A DNA stretch of 27,113 bases, from the NCBI GenBank assembly GCA_000433735.1, contig HF998355.1, forward strand, positions 65,745 through 92,857, given 5' to 3'. Positions 1 to 7,191 of the stretch are shown in pieces. Source of the DNA: Clostridium sp. CAG:167 (GTDB lineage: Bacteria > Bacillota > Clostridia > Lachnospirales > Lachnospiraceae). Below the pieces are notes generated by a model. It was not told where the DNA came from, made no database searches, and saw only the letters and a program-made list of their open reading frames with translations. The position numbers and the translations under genes were made by a program. Position 1 is the first letter of the stretch. Every line of letters begins with the position of its first letter.

Positions 1-692
1 TCCTCTCCCAGCAAAAAGCAAATGGCTTCGGCTATATCCGTTGCCTGGGATATTCCCAGATATTGTCTCTTTTCCGTATAGCCCAAAGTTCCATCACTTC
101 CAACCATCTCCTGCAGGCTTTCCAGCCTCTTGGTATTCACAACCCCCGGGCAAACCGAATTCAACCGGATTCCTTTTGGTGCCAGTTCCACTGCAAGGCT
201 TCGGTTTGCTGCATCCACCGCCGCTTTCATGGCACTGTAAACCGTCTTTCCCGGACTGCCTGCCCTGGATGCAATTGAAGATATAGAAACAATACTCATT
301 GGTTGATTAAAATGGTTCTTTTTTGTTACTGACCTTACCAGCTCTATATAAGCCCCAAATCCGTTTGTTATAATTTCATTTACAATCCCCGGATTAAGCA
401 TCCTAAGTGGCCTTACACACTGCGGCCCCACACAGTACACCATCCCATCCAACGGTCCTTGTATTTCTACCACATTTTTAATAAAATCTTCTATTTTCTC
501 TATTGCTGCCACATCAAAGCAAAATCCTTGATGCCACTTCTTATCCAATCCAGCTGCCACTTTTTTCACACTGTCATGCCTGGCCACCAATGAAAGTCTG
601 GCTCCCCGTCGGGCACACAACATAGCTGTTTCCCGGCCGATTCCCTCTGATGCACCTACGATCAAAATATGTCTGCCATTCCAATCATTCAT
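1..692 (-). CDS. SDR-family reductase, 3' end cut by window edge
   Basis: This is a short-chain dehydrogenase/reductase of the FabG/ketoreductase type; 230 codons are visible and the frame is open at the left edge, so only the last few residues are missing. The start is ATG at 692, about 10 bases after an AAGGGAGAG ribosome site lying in the end of the preceding gene. The nucleotide-binding motif VGASEGIG is at residues 12-19, and the catalytic Ser139, Tyr152 and Lys156 (YSAMK) are all present. The usual NNAG/HCAG segment is altered to YCVGPQ (86-91), and proline follows CPG (181-183) as in typical SDRs. It is the most diverged of the four SDRs in the window. By inference it reduces a carrier-bound keto group; a sugar or other small-molecule substrate cannot be excluded. 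Confidence 0.85.
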   Translation of the reverse strand, partial: MNDWNGRHILIVGASEGIGRETAMLCARRGARLSLVARHDSVKKVAAGLDKKWHQGFCFDVAAIEKIEDFIKNVVEIQGPLDGMVYCVGPQCVRPLRMLNPGIVNEIITNGFGAYIELVRSVTKKNHFNQPMSIVSISSIASRAGSPGKTVYSAMKAAVDAANRSLAVELAPKGIRLNSVCPGVVNTKRLESLQEMVGSDGTLGYTEKRQYLGISQATDIAEAICFLLGE

Positions 693-699
693 TCGAATT

Positions 700-1515
700 T
701 TACTCTCCCTTCTGAACCATCACATAGTCATAAGCATCAAACTCCGGATAATGATTTTTTCTAAGTGCCTGTCTGTTATTGATACGAATCCATCCATAAT
801 AATACAGCACCTTAAATTCTTCAATGGCATTTAGCAAAACTTTTTTTTGTATACTGTACAAAACATCAGCAGTCGAGTCATTCAGAGAAATGTTTGAATA
901 AAATTTTTTCCCTTCTATCCGATACACAAATATGGTAGTAATTCTTCCCTCTTCACTGTGAATCCAGACCCTTTTTTTATCAATGAGTTCTGCCATTTCC
1001 TGCTTTGAATACAAATGATCTGCACCAGCATCAAAATGATCTTCAAGCACTTGTTGAATTTCTTCCAATTGCTCCCTTACTGCCGGTATTCCATACTCTT
1101 CTTTGTAAAAACGATCAAGTGGCTCTCTCTTAAACCGCTTTTTTTCTTCCTCTATTCCTGCTATCTTTCGCCCAAATCTACCATATACAGCATAAGAGGA
1201 AAAACCTGTCAATTTTTCCCATCGTTTCTGTTCTTCCTTTTGAGGCGAAATAATATCCATCACTGCATTCTCCGGTGTCATTTGCAAAAGTTTTCTCACT
1301 TCGGAGTCCTTTACCGAATAAAAAAACACACGGCAAACAAATGCATCCCAATACCAGAACACCACAGTTAAATCTGTATATAACACTTCAAAGGTCTGTT
1401 TTTGTAGTTCTTTCTGCCCGCAAAAGTTTGTTGCCATCTCTTTGCTTCGTGGAATATTCAAAATTAATTTGTGAAGATCCTTAAACTGTAATCTTTCTTT
1501 TTTTAATTCGCTCAA
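700..1515 (-). CDS. GNAT-like acyltransferase paralogue, 271 aa
   Basis: I recognise no named family member. The C-terminal half (about residues 135-271) has the strand-helix pattern of a GNAT acetyltransferase, and the protein is clearly paralogous to the gene at 5088-5870. Both share a mid-protein P-x-x-x-x-M-D segment (PENAVMD here, PKDSIMD there), a Y-K/Q-E-E/D-Y/F-G segment, a GKK-F/Y-Y strand and a closing Y-D-Y-x-x-x-x-K. The likely start is TTG at 1515, six bases after GGAG in the end of the upstream ACP gene; the paralogue also begins with TTG. The N-terminal half may be a second, degenerate GNAT domain. The gene sits directly after an ACP gene, so an acyl-ACP to sugar-amine transfer is a reasonable inference but is not shown. 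Confidence 0.7.
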   Translation of the reverse strand: MSELKKERLQFKDLHKLILNIPRSKEMATNFCGQKELQKQTFEVLYTDLTVVFWYWDAFVCRVFFYSVKDSEVRKLLQMTPENAVMDIISPQKEEQKRWEKLTGFSSYAVYGRFGRKIAGIEEEKKRFKREPLDRFYKEEYGIPAVREQLEEIQQVLEDHFDAGADHLYSKQEMAELIDKKRVWIHSEEGRITTIFVYRIEGKKFYSNISLNDSTADVLYSIQKKVLLNAIEEFKVLYYYGWIRINNRQALRKNHYPEFDAYDYVMVQKGE

Positions 1516-1518
1516 TGT

Positions 1519-1731
1519 TTACTCCATACTGTCTACAATATCCTGAACCGTTGTATAGTTCATGACTTCACTTCTTTTTACCTTCTTTCCATAATCATCT
1601 TCCATCATAACAATCAAAGACAATCTGGTCATAGAGTCCCACTCTTCCAATTCATCCAGCCGCATGTCCGGTCTGAGTGTTCCCTCCTGCATTTCAAATA
1701 CTTCTTCTAATTTCTTCATCTTGTCATCCAT
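1519..1731 (-). CDS. Acyl carrier protein, 70 aa
   Basis: This is a small acidic carrier protein of the ACP/PCP fold. The phosphopantetheine attachment serine is Ser33 in the motif EEWDSMT, and the four-helix pattern ends in VQDIVDSME, very like the other ACPs of this cluster. The start is ATG at 1731 with GAGG eight bases upstream; the stop is three bases before the next gene (TTG at 1515), so the two are probably translationally coupled. Its ribosome site lies next to a recombination scar (1746-1909). The substrate carried is unknown; a holo-ACP synthase would have to come from elsewhere in the genome. Confidence 0.85.
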   Translation of the reverse strand: MDDKMKKLEEVFEMQEGTLRPDMRLDELEEWDSMTRLSLIVMMEDDYGKKVKRSEVMNYTTVQDIVDSME

Positions 1732-1745
1732 CTTGTCTGCCTCAC

Positions 1746-1790
1746 TTTCTTCCTGCCTGATTTACCCTCATGCATTTTATATAATTTATA
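1746..1790 (-). pseudogene. Fragment of a methyltransferase gene
   Basis: About 45 bases match the inside of the intact methyltransferase gene (around 2540-2585) with only about six mismatches. Read in the methyltransferase frame they encode YKLYKMHEGKSGRKK, against YKLYKMYEDKPGRKM at residues 193-207 of the intact protein, just before SAM motif I. There is no start and nothing of the rest of the gene. It abuts, and overlaps by a few bases, the KAS remnant that ends at 1786. Confidence 0.7.
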
Positions 1791-1935
1791 AGCAAAATTT
1801 CTCTAATGTATCATCCAAATGTAATGTTACCTGCGTAAACAACTTTGATTCCTTTCGCAGGCACCATTCAATTCCAAGGGCCAGATAAGTAGGTCGTATC
1901 ATCTCAATCAAAGAAAATCTGATCCCCCATTGCAT
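1786..1935 (-). pseudogene. C-terminal remnant of a KAS III fusion gene
   Basis: A 49-codon frame (ATG at 1935, stop at 1786) whose last 38 or so residues repeat the C terminus of the KAS III fusion protein encoded at 3192-4793, from IEMIRPTYLALG to LEKFCL, with two changes (DDT for DES). The DNA at 1823-1893 is identical to 3229-3299 for 71 bases. No ribosome site precedes the ATG, and the sequence upstream in the same frame meets a TGA at about 1962. It is best read as what remains of a second copy of the fusion gene; expression as a small protein is possible but unlikely. Confidence 0.75.
1823..1893. repeat. Direct repeat, copy 1 (copy 2 at 3229-3299)
   Basis: The 71 bases here are identical to 3229-3299 in the same orientation; weaker identity extends the match to roughly 1793-1909 against 3198-3316. 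The 1.4 kb spacing covers exactly one methyltransferase gene. Long exact repeats like this can recombine and delete the methyltransferase between them. Confidence 0.9.
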
Positions 1936-1993
1936 TGTAGTCTGAAGATCAGTCCCTTTTTTTCAGTCAAAAGGATCTCCTTCACAGCCCCAT

Positions 1994-3157
1994 TTACTTT
2001 CTTTTCAAGATAAAATGATGTATCGGCAAATTTGTATGACTGTCTATACATTGCAGTCCACATTCGTCAAATACTTCCAACGCCTCTTCATAAGAATATT
2101 CATGATAATGCGTAAAACTATTTATCATCGTCCGTCTCACGGCTTCTCTTACCGACAAGTCCTCATAAAATGGAATTTCTTTATAACTCTCCACATTTTT
2201 CGGATTGTTATAAATAATATCTGGAACAGAAATAAACATAACTCCATCCTCTTTCAGATGAGTCATTAATTTGCGTATTGTACCAACCGGATTAAAAATA
2301 AAATGTTCCATAACCTGTGACATAAAAATAATATCGTACTCTCCGTCAAATTCATCCGTTTCCACGGCTGCCTCTTTAATATGAATATCATACTTTTTGT
2401 ATAAATTTAAGGATGATTTACTTCTCCATGCATTCCACTGTGGTTCATCATCCGGTACCGTAAGCCATGTAACATCAATATCCAGCATTTTTTTCAGACT
2501 TAAAGAACAAACGCCTACGCCCGGACCGATTTCAAGCATCTTTCTGCCCGGTTTATCCTCATACATTTTATATAATTTATACACAAGATAATCCCAGTTC
2601 TGCACATCAATGCCGGCCTGGGTAAGGCACAGCCAATAAGCTCCCCAGTTGTATAAACTGGTTCCTTTAAAAATTTCGTTGATGGTATCGTATGTACATT
2701 GCTCCAGTTTCTTATCACCAAAAAAATCCCTGGTCTTTACATCAGATATAATTCCAAACTCATCTACCCCTTTATATTGGAGCAGTCTGACTCGTTTGAT
2801 CAGATCCGAAGTCCATATATCTACTTTGTCGTCCTTGGAAAAAAACAAAAAGTAATATCGCTCAGCTTCATCCAGCAGTTCCTGGTAATTCTTTAATACC
2901 AGATCATTTCCTACCGGCATTCCGTTTTTATACTCATCTGAAGGGATCTGTCCCACTTCACAAACATATTTAACGAAAACGCCAGCCTCTTTCAAAGATG
3001 TTACAACCTGAACAGCCTCCGGAAACCATCCAAACAACACGATCTCCTTTCCACACTGTTTTATATCTTCCAAAGTATACCGTTTGGTAATTAAAATAAG
3101 GCTTTTGCAGTAACCATCTGCACCCTTCCAGTAATTTGTCAAACGCATTGCTCTCAT
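1994..3157 (-). CDS. SAM-dependent methyltransferase, 387 aa
   Basis: Two parts can be seen. Residues about 30-145 look like a small Rossmann-type domain (GKEIVLFGWFPEAVQ at 36-50). Residues about 185-387 form a class I SAM methyltransferase with motif I LEIGPGVG at 208-215 and a later strand YDIIFMSQVMEH at 274-285 of the kind seen in Methyltransf_11/23-type enzymes. The start is ATG at 3157, seven bases after AAGGA. It follows the KAS III fusion gene by 34 bases. The substrate is unknown; O- or N-methylation of an acyl, aminoacyl or sugar group would fit the cluster. A piece of a second copy of this gene remains at 1746-1790, so the gene was once duplicated. Confidence 0.8.
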   Translation of the reverse strand: MRAMRLTNYWKGADGYCKSLILITKRYTLEDIKQCGKEIVLFGWFPEAVQVVTSLKEAGVFVKYVCEVGQIPSDEYKNGMPVGNDLVLKNYQELLDEAERYYFLFFSKDDKVDIWTSDLIKRVRLLQYKGVDEFGIISDVKTRDFFGDKKLEQCTYDTINEIFKGTSLYNWGAYWLCLTQAGIDVQNWDYLVYKLYKMYEDKPGRKMLEIGPGVGVCSLSLKKMLDIDVTWLTVPDDEPQWNAWRSKSSLNLYKKYDIHIKEAAVETDEFDGEYDIIFMSQVMEHFIFNPVGTIRKLMTHLKEDGVMFISVPDIIYNNPKNVESYKEIPFYEDLSVREAVRRTMINSFTHYHEYSYEEALEVFDECGLQCIDSHTNLPIHHFILKRK

Positions 3158-3191
3158 ATCGAATTCCTTCCTTTCTTTTTGCGTTTAATGA

Positions 3192-4793
3192 TCACAAACA
3201 GAATTTCTCTAGTGATTCATCCAAATGCAATGTTACCTGCGTAAACAACTTTGATTCCTTTCGCAGGCACCATTCAATTCCAAGGGCCAGATAAGTAGGC
3301 CGTATCATCTCAATCGGAAGATTCTTTTTCATAAATTCATAAGTCCAGTTTTCATTTACAATATCCAACGACTTCTCATTATACACAAGGGAACAGATTC
3401 TGAGAGCCGGATATTTTGCACTTAACCGTGGCATCTTTTTCTCCTCCTTATCAAGCAGGATAATAGATGCATCCTCTTTTAATATCCCTTTCTTCATCAA
3501 GTCCTCAATTCCGTCCTCTCCCGTCAGTCCGATCACTGCCGTCACATCTTCTTCATCTAACTGGCTGATAATTTCCTCGTCATCTTTCCCTGCCACGATT
3601 GTCGTGTCCCAAAAAAGTTTTTCTGAAATCTGTTCTAACTTCTGTTTGTCTTTCCCACAAAGAATCAGTTCCGCACTCTGAGTGTCCAATATGTCTGTTA
3701 CATATTCTATCAACGGTGTATCAGCATTCATAACCAGGACTTTACTCTGCCACAAAAATTCACACCGTTCCTTGTCATCATCGTAGTGATCATCCGACTC
3801 AATGACGGGCAATATAGCATTTGTCGGTAATTCCATGTAATCAATACTACAGGACAGCCCCACACCAAAACCACAAGTTATTACCTTTACCGCTTCCTTT
3901 TCTCTTATACGGTTTGCATTGGCATTAAATGTAAGTGGCACAGATGCCCCGGATGTATTACCGAACTCTTCCAGAGAAAACAACATTTTCTCATCCGGAA
4001 TACCACATGCGGCTGCTACATTATCAAGAATTAATTTCTGAGCCTGATGGAATACAAAGTAGTCTACCTCTTCCATCTTGATCTTATGCTTTTCCATAAA
4101 CTGAAGGACACGGCTGCTCACATCATTAATGGCATACTCAAATACAACATCGCCTTTCATGTAAGTTCCTTTATAAACACCTCTGGATATAATGGCATCA
4201 TAATTAGATCCATCACAGGATTCCGAAAAGACAATCTGTTTTCCCTGTTTTTTTTCAATTCCTACTGCCGATGCTGCCGAACCTGTTAATAGAGAAAAGG
4301 AGATGGTATCTGCATTCAATAATCGTTTAGATTCCATATCCGCTACACGATCCGCTACCAGACACAATGCCTTTTTACATGCAGGCATTGTATTCATCAT
4401 AGATGCCGCAATATGAACTCCATATCCAAACGATGAACATCCAAGATTCACATCAAAAGCAATCACCTCTTTAGATAGCCCCATCCGTTCCTGCAACGCT
4501 ATGGCTGTAGAAGGTATAAGGTAATCTGCACTTTGGGTCATATATATCAATACACCAATATCCTCTTTTTTCCAGTCCAATTCTGCCAACAGTTTTTCTG
4601 TCGCCTTCATGGCCAAATCTGAAGCTCTCTGATTCTTATTACTTGTATGTCTTTTTCTTATTCCAGTCAACCGAATCTGTCTTTTTACTCTTCTTTCGCC
4701 CAAAACATTTCCGTAGTCCATATTGTCTTCAAAGTGCTTTGGCACACAACTTGCAATCCCTGCGATTTCAATATTCTCTATAATGCCTTCCAT
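3192..4793 (-). CDS. KAS III-type synthase fused to a decayed reductase-like domain
   Basis: Residues 1-325 are a complete ketoacyl-ACP synthase III (FabH-like) unit with catalytic Cys119 in NLGCSSFG, His249 in FHQAQ and Asn279 in FGNTSGAS. FabH normally ends there; this protein has 533 residues. The extra C-terminal part (about 348-533) begins KVLVMNADTPLIEYVTDIL and continues AELILCGKDKQKLEQISEKL, which follows the SDR pattern (beta strand, glycine loop, helix, strand, G-R/K-D) but with the glycine loop and catalytic Tyr/Lys lost. I infer a non-catalytic ketoreductase-like domain. The start is ATG at 4793, nine bases after AAGGAG; a longer frame from TTG at 4814 would swallow the ribosome site. 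Its 3' end is repeated at 1786-1909. Confidence 0.85.
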   Translation of the reverse strand: MEGIIENIEIAGIASCVPKHFEDNMDYGNVLGERRVKRQIRLTGIRKRHTSNKNQRASDLAMKATEKLLAELDWKKEDIGVLIYMTQSADYLIPSTAIALQERMGLSKEVIAFDVNLGCSSFGYGVHIAASMMNTMPACKKALCLVADRVADMESKRLLNADTISFSLLTGSAASAVGIEKKQGKQIVFSESCDGSNYDAIISRGVYKGTYMKGDVVFEYAINDVSSRVLQFMEKHKIKMEEVDYFVFHQAQKLILDNVAAACGIPDEKMLFSLEEFGNTSGASVPLTFNANANRIREKEAVKVITCGFGVGLSCSIDYMELPTNAILPVIESDDHYDDDKERCEFLWQSKVLVMNADTPLIEYVTDILDTQSAELILCGKDKQKLEQISEKLFWDTTIVAGKDDEEIISQLDEEDVTAVIGLTGEDGIEDLMKKGILKEDASIILLDKEEKKMPRLSAKYPALRICSLVYNEKSLDIVNENWTYEFMKKNLPIEMIRPTYLALGIEWCLRKESKLFTQVTLHLDESLEKFCL

Positions 4794-4845
4794 TTTATTT
4801 GTCTCCTTCAACACTTATCGTATCATAACTATAATCTCCTGTCTC

Positions 4846-5064
4846 CTAATCTAAATAATCACAAATATCCTGTACAGTCTTGAAGTTTTTAATTTCGTCC
4901 ACTGTCAGCCTCTTATTCATTTCCTTTTTTACATAAGATACCAGATATAATTTGCTCATAGAATCCCACTCATCAATATCTTCCAGGCGGTCTTCTACCT
5001 TCAAAGTACCCTCATCTGCCTCTAAAATTTCTTCTAATAATTCTAATTTCCCCTGTAATGTCAT
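4846..5064 (-). CDS. Acyl carrier protein, 72 aa
   Basis: ACP-fold protein with the phosphopantetheine serine at Ser35 in DEWDSMS, ending VQDICDYLD, nearly the same ending as the ACP at 12330. The start is ATG at 5064, ten bases after AAGGAGG. It lies between a GNAT-like gene (24-base gap) and the KAS III fusion gene, the likely user of the acyl chain it carries. The acyl group is not predictable from sequence. Confidence 0.88.
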   Translation of the reverse strand: MTLQGKLELLEEILEADEGTLKVEDRLEDIDEWDSMSKLYLVSYVKKEMNKRLTVDEIKNFKTVQDICDYLD

Positions 5065-5087
5065 AATTCAATATCCTCCTTGTACAA

Positions 5088-5870
5088 CTAACTTTTTATA
5101 AAGATGTAATCATACGTACCATCACACTGTCCTGCTCTTTTGTTGGCACCCAGATTTCCTGTTTCCGTCCATGAATAAGAACTTCTTGCATCGTAATGTT
5201 CCATGGCATATTTTATGGCTCTGCGTTCCAGATTATAAGTAATATCTGCTGTCCCGCAGTTGTAGATCTGATATCCATAATATTTTTTCCCATCCATCTG
5301 GTACATTAAAAATGCAATGATCTCACCATTTTCCCGATACAGCAAAACCCAGTTTTTTTGTATTTGTTCTTTCAACTCTTCCATAGAAGGAAGACGGCTT
5401 ACCCGGCAGTCAAATATCTCATACAGCATTTTGTACAGTTCCTCTGCATCTTTTTCCGTTGCAAATTCTCCAAAATCTTCCTGATAAAACTGCTCCATGA
5501 AGATATCTTTTTTCGTCTTCGGATGCGCTGCATACAGATCCGGATTGGTATGTCTCACCAGCGTCGTATAGGGTTTAAACAATCCGTCACCAACCCAACT
5601 AAATTCCGTCTGCTCACCCTTTACAACATAATCCATAATACTGTCTTTGGGCACCTTGGCAAATAAGGAATTTAAATCTTCTAAATCCACCGATGCAAAA
5701 TAACACCTGACAAAATTTTCTTCCTCATCGCAGAACACAATGCTGGTATCCGTATACCAGGCCGCAAAGTCCTTATCTGAATTTTGCAGAGTCATATAAT
5801 AATTGGTATAGAGCTTTTGTTTCGTCTTTCTCAAACTTGATATAAATTTAAAGATTTCTCCTATCTTCAA
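5088..5870 (-). CDS. GNAT-like acyltransferase paralogue, 260 aa
   Basis: Paralogue of the 271-residue protein encoded at 700-1515, with the same layout. The C-terminal half (about residue 125 on) shows GNAT features: EDAEELYKMLYEIF-like helix, strand WVLLYRENGEIIAFLMYQMDG, then a helix and the closing YDYIFIKS. The N-terminal half may be a second degenerate GNAT-like domain. The start is TTG at 5870, six bases after GAGAGGAG and 12 bases after the upstream KAS stop; no ATG gives a comparable site. The neighbours are a KAS III and an ACP. An N-acyltransferase acting with the ACP is inferred. No substrate-specific motif is recognised. Confidence 0.72.
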   Translation of the reverse strand: MKIGEIFKFISSLRKTKQKLYTNYYMTLQNSDKDFAAWYTDTSIVFCDEEENFVRCYFASVDLEDLNSLFAKVPKDSIMDYVVKGEQTEFSWVGDGLFKPYTTLVRHTNPDLYAAHPKTKKDIFMEQFYQEDFGEFATEKDAEELYKMLYEIFDCRVSRLPSMEELKEQIQKNWVLLYRENGEIIAFLMYQMDGKKYYGYQIYNCGTADITYNLERRAIKYAMEHYDARSSYSWTETGNLGANKRAGQCDGTYDYIFIKS

Positions 5871-5882
5871 TGTCTGCTCCTC

Positions 5883-6947
5883 TCAATACTCGGATATGAT
5901 CATATCACAAAAATCCAGATTGCCTAATTCCGTGACCATAGCCCCCCAGGATAAACCTGCACCAAAACCGGATAAACAACAAGTATATGCATGGTCGATC
6001 AGTTCATCTTTCATATTGAAAGTAATGTTGACCGGTATGGTAGACCCGCTGGAATTTCCAAAATTTTCAACCACATTCATAGGAACTTTTTCCCACGGAA
6101 TCTGAAGCTTATCTGCCAGTTTCTGCAGCATAAATTTATTTGGCTGATGAAACAGATACCAATCGATTTCTTCTTTCGTTTTTCCTGCATAACTTAACAG
6201 TTCCTCAATCAGCGGCGGCACTTCTTTCTGAACAAAATTAAAAACTTTTGAGCCATCCATCCAGAGATCATCATAGCTTTTCATGGTACCATCGCCAATG
6301 TCAACCAGTTTGGCTGTCTCCTTGCTGCGAGGCATTTTAAAACCTCCTGCATGCATGATCAGTGCTTCTCTCTCTGAACCGTCATTATACAGGTTCATAT
6401 AAATATCCGGTGCTTTTTCATCCTTTTCAAAGACCGTGATCGCCGTTGCATCCCCCCCAAAACTTGGAGCCGAAAGGGGCTCTTCCCTGTCTTTTCTACA
6501 CAACACATCGGTATTAAATACCACAACTTTTTTGTCTCCCACTACATCCAACAGCATAAAGGCCTGCAAAGCCCCAATCATAAAGCCAACGCACCCCTGT
6601 GGGATATCCATGCAGATAACATCCGACGGCAGGTTACACTCTCCATGGATAATATTACTTATGTGGGGGATAAAATAATCCGGTGTCAGTCCGGTAACCA
6701 CAATGGCTCCAATTTCTTCTCGTTTGATCAGATCATGTTCAAACATATAGTTCAGACCATATATACAGAAATCTGAACTTGTAGAAGTCTTTTTCGCTGC
6801 TCTTCGTTTCCCGAATCCCATGATTTTTTTTAATCGTCTTGTCTGAAGAGTGGCAATATCTTTTGTCTCTTCATCATAGTCATATTCATTTTCAGGCATT
6901 ACCGTAAGCATTCCGGTAATCTTTTTCCCCTTAAATGTAGTAATCAT
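5883..6947 (-). CDS. KAS III-family synthase, 354 aa
   Basis: FabH-like condensing enzyme with Cys119 in IPQGCVGF, His267 in FHQPNKFM and Asn298 in FGNSSGST, so the full catalytic set is present. It is about 30 residues longer than standard FabH, with an insertion between Cys and His (around residues 200-240). ATG at 6947 overlaps the stop of the preceding ACP gene as ATGA, with GGAGG just upstream, so ACP and KAS are translationally coupled. Because the pair follows an adenylation enzyme, this KAS may extend, or simply transfer, an acyl or aminoacyl group loaded on that carrier; KAS III homologues that act as acyltransferases are known in natural-product pathways. Confidence 0.87.
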   Translation of the reverse strand: MITTFKGKKITGMLTVMPENEYDYDEETKDIATLQTRRLKKIMGFGKRRAAKKTSTSSDFCIYGLNYMFEHDLIKREEIGAIVVTGLTPDYFIPHISNIIHGECNLPSDVICMDIPQGCVGFMIGALQAFMLLDVVGDKKVVVFNTDVLCRKDREEPLSAPSFGGDATAITVFEKDEKAPDIYMNLYNDGSEREALIMHAGGFKMPRSKETAKLVDIGDGTMKSYDDLWMDGSKVFNFVQKEVPPLIEELLSYAGKTKEEIDWYLFHQPNKFMLQKLADKLQIPWEKVPMNVVENFGNSSGSTIPVNITFNMKDELIDHAYTCCLSGFGAGLSWGAMVTELGNLDFCDMIISEY

Positions 6948-7174
6948 AAGGTGCCTCCATTTTTCTTCACAACCTCAGCAATGGTTTCCACAGACATAAA
7001 GTTTTCCGGTACAATATCCAGTCCATCAATGGAAATATTAAATGTCTCATCTAATTCTGCCACCAAAGTAACCAGATCAAAAGAATCCAAATAACCATCC
7101 TCTATAAAATCACTGCTGCTTTCAAAATCAAATTCCGGTCTGATCTCTGTCAATATTTTTTTAATCTGCTCCAT
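6944..7174 (-). CDS. Carrier protein, DltC-like, 76 aa
   Basis: A carrier protein distinct from the other four in the cluster: the attachment motif is GYLDSFDLV (Ser31), as in D-alanyl carrier proteins and other PCP-like carriers, rather than WDSM/L. It lies 17 bases after the adenylation enzyme and overlaps the KAS gene by four bases. The start is ATG at 7174 after AAGGAGAG. The most economical reading is that it is the aminoacyl acceptor of the adenylation enzyme encoded at 7192-8712. Confidence 0.87.
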   Translation of the reverse strand: MEQIKKILTEIRPEFDFESSSDFIEDGYLDSFDLVTLVAELDETFNISIDGLDIVPENFMSVETIAEVVKKNGGTL

Positions 7175-7191
7175 CGTATCTCTCTCCTTTT

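Noticed and set aside
1732..1993. Insertion sequence or transposon scar between methyltransferase and ACP
   Set aside because: No transposase fragment or terminal inverted repeats are visible; the sequence is explained by copies of neighbouring genes.
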